Source: Segatella hominis (GTDB taxonomy: Bacteria > Bacteroidota > Bacteroidia > Bacteroidales > Bacteroidaceae). Taken from it: 64,000 bases of DNA. The notes beneath the pieces were generated by a model. That model had not been told where the DNA came from. It saw only the letters and a program-made list of their open reading frames with translations, and searched no databases. A program made the position numbers and the translations under genes. This document shows, in pieces, positions 9,095 to 17,392 of the stretch. Where the stretch lies: the NCBI RefSeq assembly GCF_004535825.1, contig NZ_SGVY01000001.1, forward strand, positions 62,001-126,000, given 5' to 3'. Numbering within the stretch: the first letter of the stretch is position 1; the number at the start of each line of letters is the position of its first letter.

Positions 9095-10390
9095 TCACCG
9101 CTCAAAATATGTATCAATGGCTATGAGAGGGATATTTTCCATCCAGTCTTGATCCACATATCCTTTCATAGAGATGCGTAATCCTTTCAACTCAGGGTTG
9201 TCTTTGATGAATTGAGCCAGGGAACGGGCACGTACATTTTCCTCAGCTTTTACCTCGATAGGTATAATCCTCTGGTTGCCCTGAATGATGAAATCTATTT
9301 CAGAAGGAGTCTTGGCATTACTCCAGTAATAGGGCTTTAATCCCAATGCCAATAGTTGTTGGAGAACATATTGCTCTGTAAATGCACCTTTGAACTCAGT
9401 AAAAACATTGTCGCCTATCAGCATCTGGTCTGCCGAAGCATCTGTCATACAAGCTAAGAGTCCACAGTCTAATAGGAAAAGTTTGAAGGCCTCCATATCT
9501 TCATAAAACTTGAGAGGCATTTTAGGCTCCTTGATGCGGCTCACTTTATATACAATACCAGCATCTACCAGCCATTGTATGGCCAGTTCAAAATCTTTGG
9601 CTCTACTACCCTTGCGCACAGCTCCATAGATGAACTTTTTGTTTTCACGTGCCAGCTGAGAAGGTAGCGAATCCAGCACCTCCCGGATTCTTGTGGATTC
9701 TGCAGCAGAAGTATGTTTGGAAATATCTCTGCGATAGGCTTCCAGTATTTCACGCTGCAGTTTTCTAACCTGCTTCAAGTCTTTATTTTCTATGAATTTG
9801 CTTACCACACCAGGCATTCCTCCCACAAAGTAATACTGCCGGAGCAATTCCGTCATTTTAGGTTTCATAATGTCGATAAGTCCCCAGTCTTTAGAATGGA
9901 GTAATTCTATCCAGCCCTCATTGCCAGTTGCCTCAAGATATTCCTCAAAATCCATTGGGTACATGGTAAGCATATCTACTTTTCCTACCGGGAACGATTC
10001 TCCTTTTCCCAGCGTAACTCCAAGGAGAGAACCTGCTACCATGACATGGTATTCTGGAGCTTTTTCGCAAAAGTACTTCAAACTATGGAGTCCTCTTGGA
10101 ACCTCCTGTATTTCATCCATGATGATGAGAGTATCTGCAGGAGTAATCTTGACACCAGTAATAGCTTGGATGGTAATGAGGATTCTGTCTATGTTGTAGT
10201 CAAGTTCAAAGAGTTGTTTCATTCTTGGCTCATCGTCGCAGTTGATATAAGCTACATTTTTATATTCTTTTTCTCCAAAGTGTTGCATAATCCAAGTCTT
10301 CCCCACCTGTCTGGCGCCCAATAACATCAAGGGCTTTCTGTCCTTGTTTTCTTTCCATTTCAGGAGTTGATTATATATCTTTCTTTTCAT
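9095..10390 (-). CDS. AAA+ ATPase with C-terminal DUF4143 domain
   Basis: 431 residues from ATG 10390 (MKRKIYNQLLKW). The reading frame runs further upstream through the repeats, but those codons lie before the promoter -7 box. Walker A GARQVGKT at residues 25-32, Walker B-like LIIMDEIQEV near 95, then the DUF4143 region with the ExK-type segment SEIDFIIQGNQRIIPIEVKA near residue 370 (PD-(D/E)XK-like). Such proteins are abundant and variably present in Bacteroidetes; their role is unsettled. It sits at the left border of the accessory region and has three 33-bp-spaced repeats over its promoter. Confidence 0.85.
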   Translation of the reverse strand: MKRKIYNQLLKWKENKDRKPLMLLGARQVGKTWIMQHFGEKEYKNVAYINCDDEPRMKQLFELDYNIDRILITIQAITGVKITPADTLIIMDEIQEVPRGLHSLKYFCEKAPEYHVMVAGSLLGVTLGKGESFPVGKVDMLTMYPMDFEEYLEATGNEGWIELLHSKDWGLIDIMKPKMTELLRQYYFVGGMPGVVSKFIENKDLKQVRKLQREILEAYRRDISKHTSAAESTRIREVLDSLPSQLARENKKFIYGAVRKGSRAKDFELAIQWLVDAGIVYKVSRIKEPKMPLKFYEDMEAFKLFLLDCGLLACMTDASADQMLIGDNVFTEFKGAFTEQYVLQQLLALGLKPYYWSNAKTPSEIDFIIQGNQRIIPIEVKAEENVRARSLAQFIKDNPELKGLRISMKGYVDQDWMENIPLIAIDTYFER

Positions 10391-10419
10391 AACTATCTGT
10401 AATTTAAATATTTGCGCTG

Positions 10420-10450
10420 CAAAGATACATTTTTTCGAGGATAAAAACAA
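10420..10450 (-). promoter_or_regulatory. Promoter of the DUF4143 ATPase gene
   Basis: Minus-strand -7 box TATCTTTG (plus CAAAGATA, 10420-10427), with CTTGT (plus 10447-10451) about 20 bp upstream. The first iteron directly abuts the -7 box. Confidence 0.65.
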
Positions 10451-10510
10451 GAGAACAACACACTTTTTCGATGATAACAAATGTTAAATCATACACTTTT
10501 TCGAGGATAA
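10428..10510 (-). repeat. Three 17-bp direct repeats spaced exactly 33 bp (candidate operator)
   Basis: CATTTTTTCGAGGATAA (10428-10444), CACTTTTTCGATGATAA (10461-10477) and CACTTTTTCGAGGATAA (10494-10510). The 33-bp period is about three helical turns. They cover the promoter of the DUF4143 ATPase gene, so autoregulation or recognition by that protein is a reasonable inference. Confidence 0.85.
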
Positions 10511-10527
10511 GAAGAAAAAATCATCAT

Positions 10528-10564
10528 CCGAAAACCTTAATGACACCCACCCTTAATGACACCT
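10528..10564. repeat. Left copy of the defence-island flanking repeat
   Basis: CCGAAAACCTTAATGACAC (10528-10546), then CCACCCTTAATGACACCT. A related sequence in the same orientation, with one extra TTAATGACAC unit, lies at 21065-21111, at the other edge of the restriction/toxin/helicase island. Confidence 0.8.
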
Positions 10565-10581
10565 GAAGAGATTATTGCAGA

Positions 10582-11088
10582 CTATTCCCGATGCTTCGGT
10601 TCCGGCTCCGCCGCCATAGCCGAGTCTTCTTCGGACAGTTCATAATGCCTGACGCTGCAGTCTTGTAGGAAAATATGGTTGAGAGTGAAGGCAAGCGATT
10701 CCAGGGTTTGTTCCCTGACGGCAGGTTTCAGTTCGCATTCCCATACCACGATCGTGTGCCAGCCCATTTCAGCCAGTTTGTGCATTACCTCAAGATCCCG
10801 CTGCTGATTGCGCAGAATCTTATCCTGCCAGAACTTGGTATTAGATTTCGGCACGACGTAGTATTTGCAGCCTTCATGTCCGTGCCAGAAGCATCCGTTC
10901 ACGAAGATGCAGGTGCGGTATTTGCGCAGCACGATGTCAGGTTTTCCTGGCAAGCGTGGATGGTTGAGCCTGTATCTGAAACCCTGCGACCACAGAAATT
11001 TCCTGACAAGAATCTCCGGCTTGGTATCCCTGCCCCTTATTGCCGCCATATTGTTGTGGCGCTGTTCTATGGTTAAACGGTCTGACAT
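10582..11088 (-). CDS. vsr: Very short patch repair endonuclease (Vsr)
   Basis: 168 residues. Vsr nicks 5' of the T in T:G mismatches left by deamination of 5-methylcytosine, so repair restores C. Visible family residues are E25 (TKPEIL), D51 (GKPDIVL), C66, H69 and H71 (NGCFWHGHEGC), C74, then the PKSNTKFWQDK block; these positions match E. coli Vsr numbering closely. It lies 197 bp downstream of the LlaJI-type endonuclease gene on the same strand, fitting its job of protecting sites methylated by the cytosine methyltransferase at 15498. It may be co-transcribed or have its own weak promoter. Confidence 0.93.
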   Translation of the reverse strand: MSDRLTIEQRHNNMAAIRGRDTKPEILVRKFLWSQGFRYRLNHPRLPGKPDIVLRKYRTCIFVNGCFWHGHEGCKYYVVPKSNTKFWQDKILRNQQRDLEVMHKLAEMGWHTIVVWECELKPAVREQTLESLAFTLNHIFLQDCSVRHYELSEEDSAMAAEPEPKHRE

Positions 11089-11285
11089 TTTACTCTATCT
11101 TTTTTAAAATGGATTTCTTCAATCCCATCATAACTTTTCATCCGCAAAATTATTATTTTATTCTCAAAACCCAAAAGAAAAAAACAAAAACTTGCAGAAA
11201 AGAGTATTATTTCTTGATTTCTACAGATGGATTGCAAGAAATGCAACAGAACTTCCGTTTGAGGATTAAACATTACCTACCTTCC

Positions 11286-13379
11286 TTATCTTACATTCAT
11301 CAGATCCTGCAAAGAAACGATAGTTTTCGTATCGCACTCAGCAACCTCCTTGAAACCAAACTCGAAGCTCTGATAATCTGTTAGCGACATGGCTAAGATC
11401 AGTTTACCATCCTTTATTTTAAGTCTGGAATTTGCCACCCGATAATATCCTTCAGATGCATTTTCTACTATAAACATAAAATAGTCGATAGAATCTATCT
11501 TGAACATACCGTTATTGATGTCCAGAGGGATTTCTACAGAAAGCCTGTTATGCTCATAATCGTCGTAAGAATCTCTATCGACAGCTAATACAAACACGTT
11601 TTCGGCTCTATATACCAATTCTTTTTGAGGGATAGCATCCTTTACATACTCATAAACACTTTCTTCAGGCAAGACATCATGTGGGTCAGTACCCAAACTG
11701 CACCCCTTTACTATAAAACTTTTCCTAAGTTCAGCAAGCAGAGCCTCATTGTCTTTTTCTTCTTTTTTGTCGAGAGCAAGCGAGAAGATGTTTTCTTCGC
11801 TAAATGGCGTATATACTTTACCGAGTACTTGCCTAAAATGTGTTTCCACATATTCCTTCACGTTTACAGTAGGGAGCGGGCGCATTGCGTAGAAATCAAA
11901 ATCCTGCTGGAGCCAGTTTCGAATCTCCGTACAGAATTTAGACCTGATATTCTCCTTCCACTGATACTGCTCATCCTTATTATTCCTCGCATAGAGCGAG
12001 AGGACAAACAGGAAATTTACATCGTAATGAAACAACAACAAGGTGTCTCGGTCAAACAACCTGTTTTGGAACTGCTTCGACATATACCTATTATTCTTTC
12101 TGTCAGTTTCCTTAATACCATCAATAGAATAACGATATTTCTCATCCATCGATGCCGAAATGAAGAAATTAGGAATAATATTGTATCCTTCAGTTTCATC
12201 ATCACGAAGTTTAATACCCGATGGTGGTACTTTACCATCATTGAAAATATCCAGATTCCACTGTATAACATTTCTCGCATAAGTGTATTGTTTATAGACG
12301 GACTCTTTGCCAAGTTCATTGCCCATCTTATAATATTTACTGTCACCTATATAATAAGTATTACTTGATTCGCCTTCTATCAGGCTCTTTGCCGTAAAGA
12401 GATGGTCAACAATCTTACCATCTTCCTGTTTCTTTTCCATGCCGTCTGGAAGTGGATTATCCCCCACTAAGGCATCAATAATCGCTTCAAACACGATATG
12501 GAAACTCTTGACAAGCAGGTACTCTTTCTGACTAGTACTTACGAATATCTGATGTGACTTATCAAAGAATGCATAACAGAGCTTCCAAAGCTGTAACGCT
12601 TTGTCTGAAAAATACTTATACTTAATTTGACTCAAACGTACTTTGCCATATCCGTTTCTGTATTTCTCAAACAGCTTGCCCTTTATCAAGTCGAAATTGC
12701 AGTTTATCTCTTTAGGAAATCCGTATGTATCACCTATATAATTGAGAATCGAGAAGAAGATAACAAGCAGTTCTTCATCAAAGTTAATCTTACGTTTCTT
12801 GTTAACTGGACTTAAATAGATAGCATTCCCATCTTGTATAATAGCAGAAGTAGTACTGATGGTACGGGTCCAGTTAATCTTATTCAAACCAGAATAAAGG
12901 TTCTTCAACACGAAGAAGAAGAAACTCTTATTATCCTTATTAAACTGGATCAGCGAAAGAAGAATATCAAGAAATGTGTTGCTCTTTCGTTTGCTACTAC
13001 CACCCACCTGATTAATCATCTTCTGATATACGATGGTAGAGTCGTTGCTCTTGTCGTTCTTATACACCACAATAGCTCTGTATATCCATACAGCAAAGCC
13101 ATATAGAAAATCACGCTCCTCTTTTGTCATTTTTTCCTGACCTTCAGGGTTGATAATCTCGCATGGCAGGTACTTGCCAAAAGCAAGTTCCTTGCCATCA
13201 ACATCACGCAACAACACTTTAGGAAGAATAAATACACAGTCGCCTAATAGGGCATTATAATAATACCCTACATAATGGATTGACACTTTGCCCTCAATGT
13301 TCTCCATTGCATCTATGCCGTACAAGGCATCATGCACCTCAGACACATTGTATTGATATTCTTCTATAAGAATTCTCAT
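11286..13379 (-). CDS. LlaJI-family restriction endonuclease subunit (McrC-like partner)
   Basis: 697 residues, resembling the LlaJI R2 nuclease family. N-terminal region with ALLGDCVFILPKVLL and KYLPCEIINPEG; a nuclease-like core near residues 335-350 with YIGDSKYYKMG, the D...xK element of a PD-(D/E)XK fold preceded by an acidic helix; then a long C-terminal domain. In LlaJI the nuclease works with an McrB-like GTP-driven motor and cuts unmethylated sites. It lies 38 bp downstream of the motor gene and is clearly in one operon with it. A and T richness is higher than in flanking core genes, in keeping with transfer. Confidence 0.8.
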   Translation of the reverse strand: MRILIEEYQYNVSEVHDALYGIDAMENIEGKVSIHYVGYYYNALLGDCVFILPKVLLRDVDGKELAFGKYLPCEIINPEGQEKMTKEERDFLYGFAVWIYRAIVVYKNDKSNDSTIVYQKMINQVGGSSKRKSNTFLDILLSLIQFNKDNKSFFFFVLKNLYSGLNKINWTRTISTTSAIIQDGNAIYLSPVNKKRKINFDEELLVIFFSILNYIGDTYGFPKEINCNFDLIKGKLFEKYRNGYGKVRLSQIKYKYFSDKALQLWKLCYAFFDKSHQIFVSTSQKEYLLVKSFHIVFEAIIDALVGDNPLPDGMEKKQEDGKIVDHLFTAKSLIEGESSNTYYIGDSKYYKMGNELGKESVYKQYTYARNVIQWNLDIFNDGKVPPSGIKLRDDETEGYNIIPNFFISASMDEKYRYSIDGIKETDRKNNRYMSKQFQNRLFDRDTLLLFHYDVNFLFVLSLYARNNKDEQYQWKENIRSKFCTEIRNWLQQDFDFYAMRPLPTVNVKEYVETHFRQVLGKVYTPFSEENIFSLALDKKEEKDNEALLAELRKSFIVKGCSLGTDPHDVLPEESVYEYVKDAIPQKELVYRAENVFVLAVDRDSYDDYEHNRLSVEIPLDINNGMFKIDSIDYFMFIVENASEGYYRVANSRLKIKDGKLILAMSLTDYQSFEFGFKEVAECDTKTIVSLQDLMNVR

Positions 13380-13417
13380 TTTCCTTCTTTTTGAAAGTTT
13401 ATTTGCAGATAAAAGGT

Positions 13418-15496
13418 TTATTCATATTGTACTTTCAGCTGCAAGTTTAAGCGTTCGTTCAACAACATTACCATGCGATACATAGTAATCTGGTTGATAC
13501 CTTTAACAACATAATAATTGCCCTCTTGAATATAATTATAGGTAGAATCATTCAATATCGCCTCATGTTTACTCTTTGTCACCAGAGGCGTATGATGGCG
13601 ATGATATTTCATTTCTGCCGCAATATTCTCTACCTTTTCTATTCCGATTTTTGAAAGCACCTTATGATAGGTTTCAAACTTATTAGCCTCGTTTATGACA
13701 GTTCCGTCAGGGAATGTAACTACAAACACCTTTGGAGATCTTGGGAGTGTCTTATCCCCTTCGGTTTCAAATCCATCTTCACTGTTGTCTTCATCATTCT
13801 CAGAGACAGGCTCTAATTCCAAATTTTTGAGAAACAATTCAACTTTTTCCTCATTCACTTTGACTTTACCATTATCTACAGAATAGAATTTGTCAAACGA
13901 AAGTTTTTCACCATTTTCATCTCTGAAAGCACTGCCCTCAAATTCAGAATCTTTGAAAACATCATTCCAAAGATAGAAGATTACTTTGCTGACAAACTTG
14001 CTGGAACTTATAATACCATCATCAGCCTTGCAGAAGAAATATCCGAGTTTCTTGTCTTCCGAATAAGTTGCATCATAGACCCTATCATTGATGGCTTGAA
14101 GAAAGTTCCACCAATCGTACTTGGCTCCATTTACTTCAATAGTCCAGTTCTTTTCTGCATTGCTTATTGGCACATAATACCAATCCCAACGGCGTTTGAA
14201 AGCAGAATCTATAGGAAAGAGGCTTTGATCGCTGGTGTTCATAGTAGCCCAAATATAAAGGTTATTTGGCAATAATAAAACTTCGCCCTCCAATACTTGA
14301 GCTACAATATCCTTTCCTTTAAAGAGATCATTAATACTTACTTTATTCTTGATTTCCAACCCTGCAAATTCTTTTTTAAGTTGTTTTTTCATGTCAGAAT
14401 CAGCCTTGATTGGATATTCAGAGAATCCTTCATCTCCACGATCAAGCAGCTGAAAGAGATCGCCAAATATCTGGGCGCAGTTGCCTCGGTTAATCTCTTC
14501 AATAACCAAATATTCATCCACTGGCTCTTCACCCTCTTGCACGGTACAATATTTCTTCCACGCCTCAACATAAGCCTGCATGAAAGCCTGGCTCACAAAC
14601 TCATAGACGATTTTGTCTTCCTTCATTTCCTTGCCATCCTTGCCCTTCACAGGAACGGCTTCAGTACCAATAACAGTTGTTACCGGCACAGACTTAGTGG
14701 TAGGCTTATATGCACCTACAAAAGTGGAATAATCCGTATCAGGATGGAACGTTGTACGAATTACATCCTTACCAGTTGTCAGTTCATTTATTGCATGACT
14801 TTTACCAGTACCAGGGGCACCATAGAAGATTTGCTGGAGAGTTTTCTTGTCACTAAGGTCAAAACGTTTTTGAGGAACAGAAAAAGACTTCCATTCCGTC
14901 GATTCAAGAAGCAAGTTAAGGCAATCTTGATTTGCCAGCCCCTTAGCAATAGAACCAATCAAGCTACTAGAAGCATTAATTGTATTTGCAATATTAAGAA
15001 CAGGAGAATCAGTAAAATCATTTGAACGCTTTATGTTTTTACCACCACCCCAAGATTCATAATTCCATAAAAAATTTACCAGAAGCTCTTTATCTGCGCC
15101 ATCATAGGATTCGAGAAATTGCTCTGCCTTTTCCTTGCAAGCATCTTTAGTTTTCTGGTCCTCTGGAATACTACTATTATCTTTGCTAGGATGACAAGCC
15201 TCATACATGTCGGACGTAAAGCCCAAAGCATCTAACTTGTCCTTATACTTAATCAATTCTACATAATACTGGCAACAGCATGCAGCAATATAAACCCATT
15301 GATTAGGGATTACCAATAAAGATTTTTTTGAACTTACCTGCAATGTATACAGGTTGTAGTGTTCAATCTTATAATCACCAAAGGCATTAAATTTTGCCTT
15401 AAACTCATTAGGCAAAACACAGTCATCTATATTTGAATGAGCAATGAGCTCACTCAAACTTGTTTTCAGTATACCTAAATCTAACAATTCGTCCAT
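13418..15496 (-). CDS. McrB/LlaJI R1-like AAA+ GTPase motor
   Basis: 692 residues. Residues 1-220 form an unrecognised N-terminal domain, probably DNA recognition. Then an AAA+ module: Walker A GAPGTGKS at about 226-233, YLVIEEINRGNCAQIFGDLF near 330 (Walker B region), and the McrB-type signature MNTSDQSLFPIDSAFKRRW near 418. McrB-like motors use GTP to translocate DNA and activate a nuclease. Only 1 bp separates its start from the methyltransferase stop, and the nuclease gene follows at 38 bp. It could be called McrB, but the attached methyltransferase and LlaJI-family nuclease favour a LlaJI-type restriction-modification system. Confidence 0.88.
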   Translation of the reverse strand: MDELLDLGILKTSLSELIAHSNIDDCVLPNEFKAKFNAFGDYKIEHYNLYTLQVSSKKSLLVIPNQWVYIAACCCQYYVELIKYKDKLDALGFTSDMYEACHPSKDNSSIPEDQKTKDACKEKAEQFLESYDGADKELLVNFLWNYESWGGGKNIKRSNDFTDSPVLNIANTINASSSLIGSIAKGLANQDCLNLLLESTEWKSFSVPQKRFDLSDKKTLQQIFYGAPGTGKSHAINELTTGKDVIRTTFHPDTDYSTFVGAYKPTTKSVPVTTVIGTEAVPVKGKDGKEMKEDKIVYEFVSQAFMQAYVEAWKKYCTVQEGEEPVDEYLVIEEINRGNCAQIFGDLFQLLDRGDEGFSEYPIKADSDMKKQLKKEFAGLEIKNKVSINDLFKGKDIVAQVLEGEVLLLPNNLYIWATMNTSDQSLFPIDSAFKRRWDWYYVPISNAEKNWTIEVNGAKYDWWNFLQAINDRVYDATYSEDKKLGYFFCKADDGIISSSKFVSKVIFYLWNDVFKDSEFEGSAFRDENGEKLSFDKFYSVDNGKVKVNEEKVELFLKNLELEPVSENDEDNSEDGFETEGDKTLPRSPKVFVVTFPDGTVINEANKFETYHKVLSKIGIEKVENIAAEMKYHRHHTPLVTKSKHEAILNDSTYNYIQEGNYYVVKGINQITMYRMVMLLNERLNLQLKVQYE

Positions 15497-15497
15497 A

Positions 15498-16631
15498 CTA
15501 TGACTTATTTAATAATTGATTGACTATTTCTTGTGCTAACCTTTTTATCACAGGCACAGCTACACTATTCCCAAATTGATGATAAGCTTCTTTCTTTGAA
15601 ACTACTATTCGGAATTCTGGATTAGAAGAATTATAATTCTGATTATCAGCACATTCAGAATATTTCCATCCATTTCCTATAATCCTATACCCCTGTAATC
15701 TTCCTGCTTCTACAGGTGATAGCGTACGAGGATTTTTATCTGCCTGATCTATTAATATTTCACTGCCATCTTTCCAATATCTTGCTGAAATCGTACTACA
15801 GTATTCACTATCACCAAAGAATTTACGATAACCGAAACCTTTGCCATTTGCCATATTGCGTTCCTTACGTCTCTGGTGACCTTCCCACATTCTATCAGAA
15901 ATAGTAAAGTCTGCCACAGCATCATCAGGTTCGAATATATCAGAAACCCTAGTAGGCATAGTTCCTTCCTTTAATTTTGATTTGTCATATATAGTATTAC
16001 CATTTGCGTCAATACCATAAGGGAACTTAAACATTTCTACATTGATTGCTTTTTTATACCATGCAATGATGAATAATCTTTCCCTGTTCTGAGGAACACC
16101 GAAATATTTAGCATTAAGTACTGTATATGAAACACCATAGCCTAACTCTTCCAAGGTTGCAAGAATTACCTTTAAAGTATTACCTTTATCATGACTCTTC
16201 AAACCTCTAACATTTTCTAAAAACAAGACCTTTGGAGGACAACCATGCTCTATTTTGTATTTTACAATATTTGCTATATTGAAAAACAAGGTTCCTCTGG
16301 TGTCTTCGAAACCTCTTTTGAGTCCGGCTACGGAAAACGGCTGACAAGGAAATCCACCACAACAAACATCAAAATCAGGAATATCTGCAGGATTTGCCTT
16401 TGTTATATCTTCATTAAAATATTTATAATTTCCCAATGAATCTTTTTTAAAAAGATTTGGCTCTATATCTTTATAATTTGCCTCATAGGATATACGCGCA
16501 TATTTATCCCATTCACTTGCAAAAACGCAATGAGCTCCCACACTATGCATAGCCGTATGAAAACCACCGATACCTGCAAATAAATCCACAAAAGTAAAGG
16601 TATGAAATTCTTTTTTATTAATTTTTTCCAT
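15498..16631 (-). CDS. DNA (cytosine-5-)-methyltransferase
   Basis: 377 residues with all main C5-methyltransferase motifs in order: I DLFAGIGGFHT (residues 16-26, SAM binding), IV GGFPCQPFS (catalytic Cys96), VI FLENVRGL, VIII AKYFGVPQNRERLFII, and X HQFGNSVAVPVI near the C-terminus. It transfers a methyl group to C5 of cytosine and protects host sites from the linked nuclease. The spacer for target recognition is short to medium. Its start overlaps the 3' end of the controller reading frame by 14 bp and its stop is 1 bp from the motor gene, so translation is probably coupled. Confidence 0.95.
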   Translation of the reverse strand: MEKINKKEFHTFTFVDLFAGIGGFHTAMHSVGAHCVFASEWDKYARISYEANYKDIEPNLFKKDSLGNYKYFNEDITKANPADIPDFDVCCGGFPCQPFSVAGLKRGFEDTRGTLFFNIANIVKYKIEHGCPPKVLFLENVRGLKSHDKGNTLKVILATLEELGYGVSYTVLNAKYFGVPQNRERLFIIAWYKKAINVEMFKFPYGIDANGNTIYDKSKLKEGTMPTRVSDIFEPDDAVADFTISDRMWEGHQRRKERNMANGKGFGYRKFFGDSEYCSTISARYWKDGSEILIDQADKNPRTLSPVEAGRLQGYRIIGNGWKYSECADNQNYNSSNPEFRIVVSKKEAYHQFGNSVAVPVIKRLAQEIVNQLLNKS

Positions 16632-16925
16632 ACCTTATTTTTTTAAAATCTTTAATAGTTATGTAACTTTCTTCTTCTCTTTTGCACAGTATATCCCTAT
16701 CGACTTCCTGAATGAAGTCGACAAACGAGATGCCTAAAACCTGGCAAATATGATGAAGTTCTATGATATCAAGGCGGCGTTCACAAGTCTCAATCTTGCT
16801 TATAAACGCCTGATTAACTTTCAGTAGTTCAGCGAGTTGAGCCTGTGTTACCCCCCCATTTCGCGCTTGCTGCGCAAGCGACCAATGACTTGGTGATATA
16901 AATGTGAATGTATGCTCTTGTCCAT
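16618..16925 (-). pseudogene. Xre-type restriction controller, frameshifted at a seven-G run
   Basis: Starts at ATG 16925 (MDKSIHSHLYHQVIGRLRSK), runs 25 codons, then stops directly after seven G (plus-strand C7, 16851-16857). One more G would join it to an open frame VTQAQLAELLKVNQAFISKI followed by ETCERRLDIIELHHICQVLG, giving a 102-residue helix-turn-helix protein that ends inside the methyltransferase start. The 308-bp length is one base short of a multiple of three. The downstream frame has no start codon of its own. Causes: a sequencing homopolymer error, a fixed mutation, or slipped-strand phase variation. Missing from a plain open-reading-frame list because of the break. Confidence 0.85.
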
Positions 16926-16945
16926 TTTTACTTTATTTTTAGGCG

Positions 16946-16987
16946 CAAATATATATTCTTTTATCGGATATCCCAAAATCGAATATC
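16946..16987 (-). promoter_or_regulatory. Controller promoter with direct-repeat operator
   Basis: Minus-strand -33 TTTTG (plus 16974-16978) and -7 TATATTTG (plus 16946-16953) are 20 bp apart. Two direct repeats, ATCGGATATC (16963-16972) and ATCGAATATC (16978-16987), 15 bp apart, flank and overlap the -33 box, as expected for a C-protein operator. The adjacent plus-strand gene mntA reads away from it. Confidence 0.7.
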
Positions 16988-17041
16988 ACATAGAATCAAA
17001 TCTATAATCGTGTAATAATTCATAAAAAAGAAGGCTTATGC

Positions 17042-17072
17042 TTGGTAGTTTCAAGTTTTTATCTTATCTTTG
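17042..17072 (+). promoter_or_regulatory. Promoter of the mntA/hepT operon
   Basis: TTGG (17042-17045) and TATCTTTG (17065-17072) about 20 bp apart. The predicted transcript start is near 17078, leaving a leader of only 10-20 nt before the ATGs at 17087, 17090 and 17096. Confidence 0.7.
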
Positions 17073-17086
17073 CGGTAGAAACAAAA

Positions 17087-17392
17087 ATGATGATTATGAA
17101 GTCAAAGGAATACTATATATCACTGATTTTATCTCATGCCGAAGAGCTGAAAAAGAACTTCGGAGTAAAGTCATTGCGCCTTTTTGGCTCAGTTTCCAGA
17201 AATGAACAGAAAGAAGGTAGTGATGTTGATATATGTGTAGATATGGAACCCAAAATGTTCCTTGTGGTTAGATTAAAGCGTTTTTTAGAAAACTTATTAG
17301 AATGCTCTGTTGATATAGTAAGAATGCACAAGCATATAAATCCATTCCTTCTTAAAGAAATAGAACATGACGGAATATACATCATCAAATAG
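17087..17392 (+). CDS. MNT-domain nucleotidyltransferase antitoxin (MntA-like)
   Basis: 101 residues from ATG 17087; ATG 17096 is also possible, but an upstream TTG at 17042 lies inside the promoter and is rejected. Minimal nucleotidyltransferase with the exact GSx10DxD motif: FGSVSRNEQKEGSDVDICVD. In type VII toxin-antitoxin pairs MntA adds AMP to a tyrosine of HepT and blocks its RNase. The gene overlaps hepT by 26 bp. It lies in the defence island, divergent from the restriction controller. Confidence 0.88.
   Translation: MMIMKSKEYYISLILSHAEELKKNFGVKSLRLFGSVSRNEQKEGSDVDICVDMEPKMFLVVRLKRFLENLLECSVDIVRMHKHINPFLLKEIEHDGIYIIK

Noticed and set aside
10428-10510. Iterons as a plasmid-type replication origin
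   Set aside because: No Rep gene or AT-rich unwinding region nearby; the repeats overlap a gene promoter, so an operator is more likely.
11286-15496. Classical McrBC methyl-dependent restriction system
   Set aside because: Linked C5-methyltransferase and Vsr, and a LlaJI-family rather than plain McrC nuclease, favour a restriction-modification system that spares methylated DNA.
17042-17086. Upstream TTG start for MntA
   Set aside because: That start would lie inside the promoter, ahead of the predicted transcript start; ATG 17087 or 17096 is preferred.
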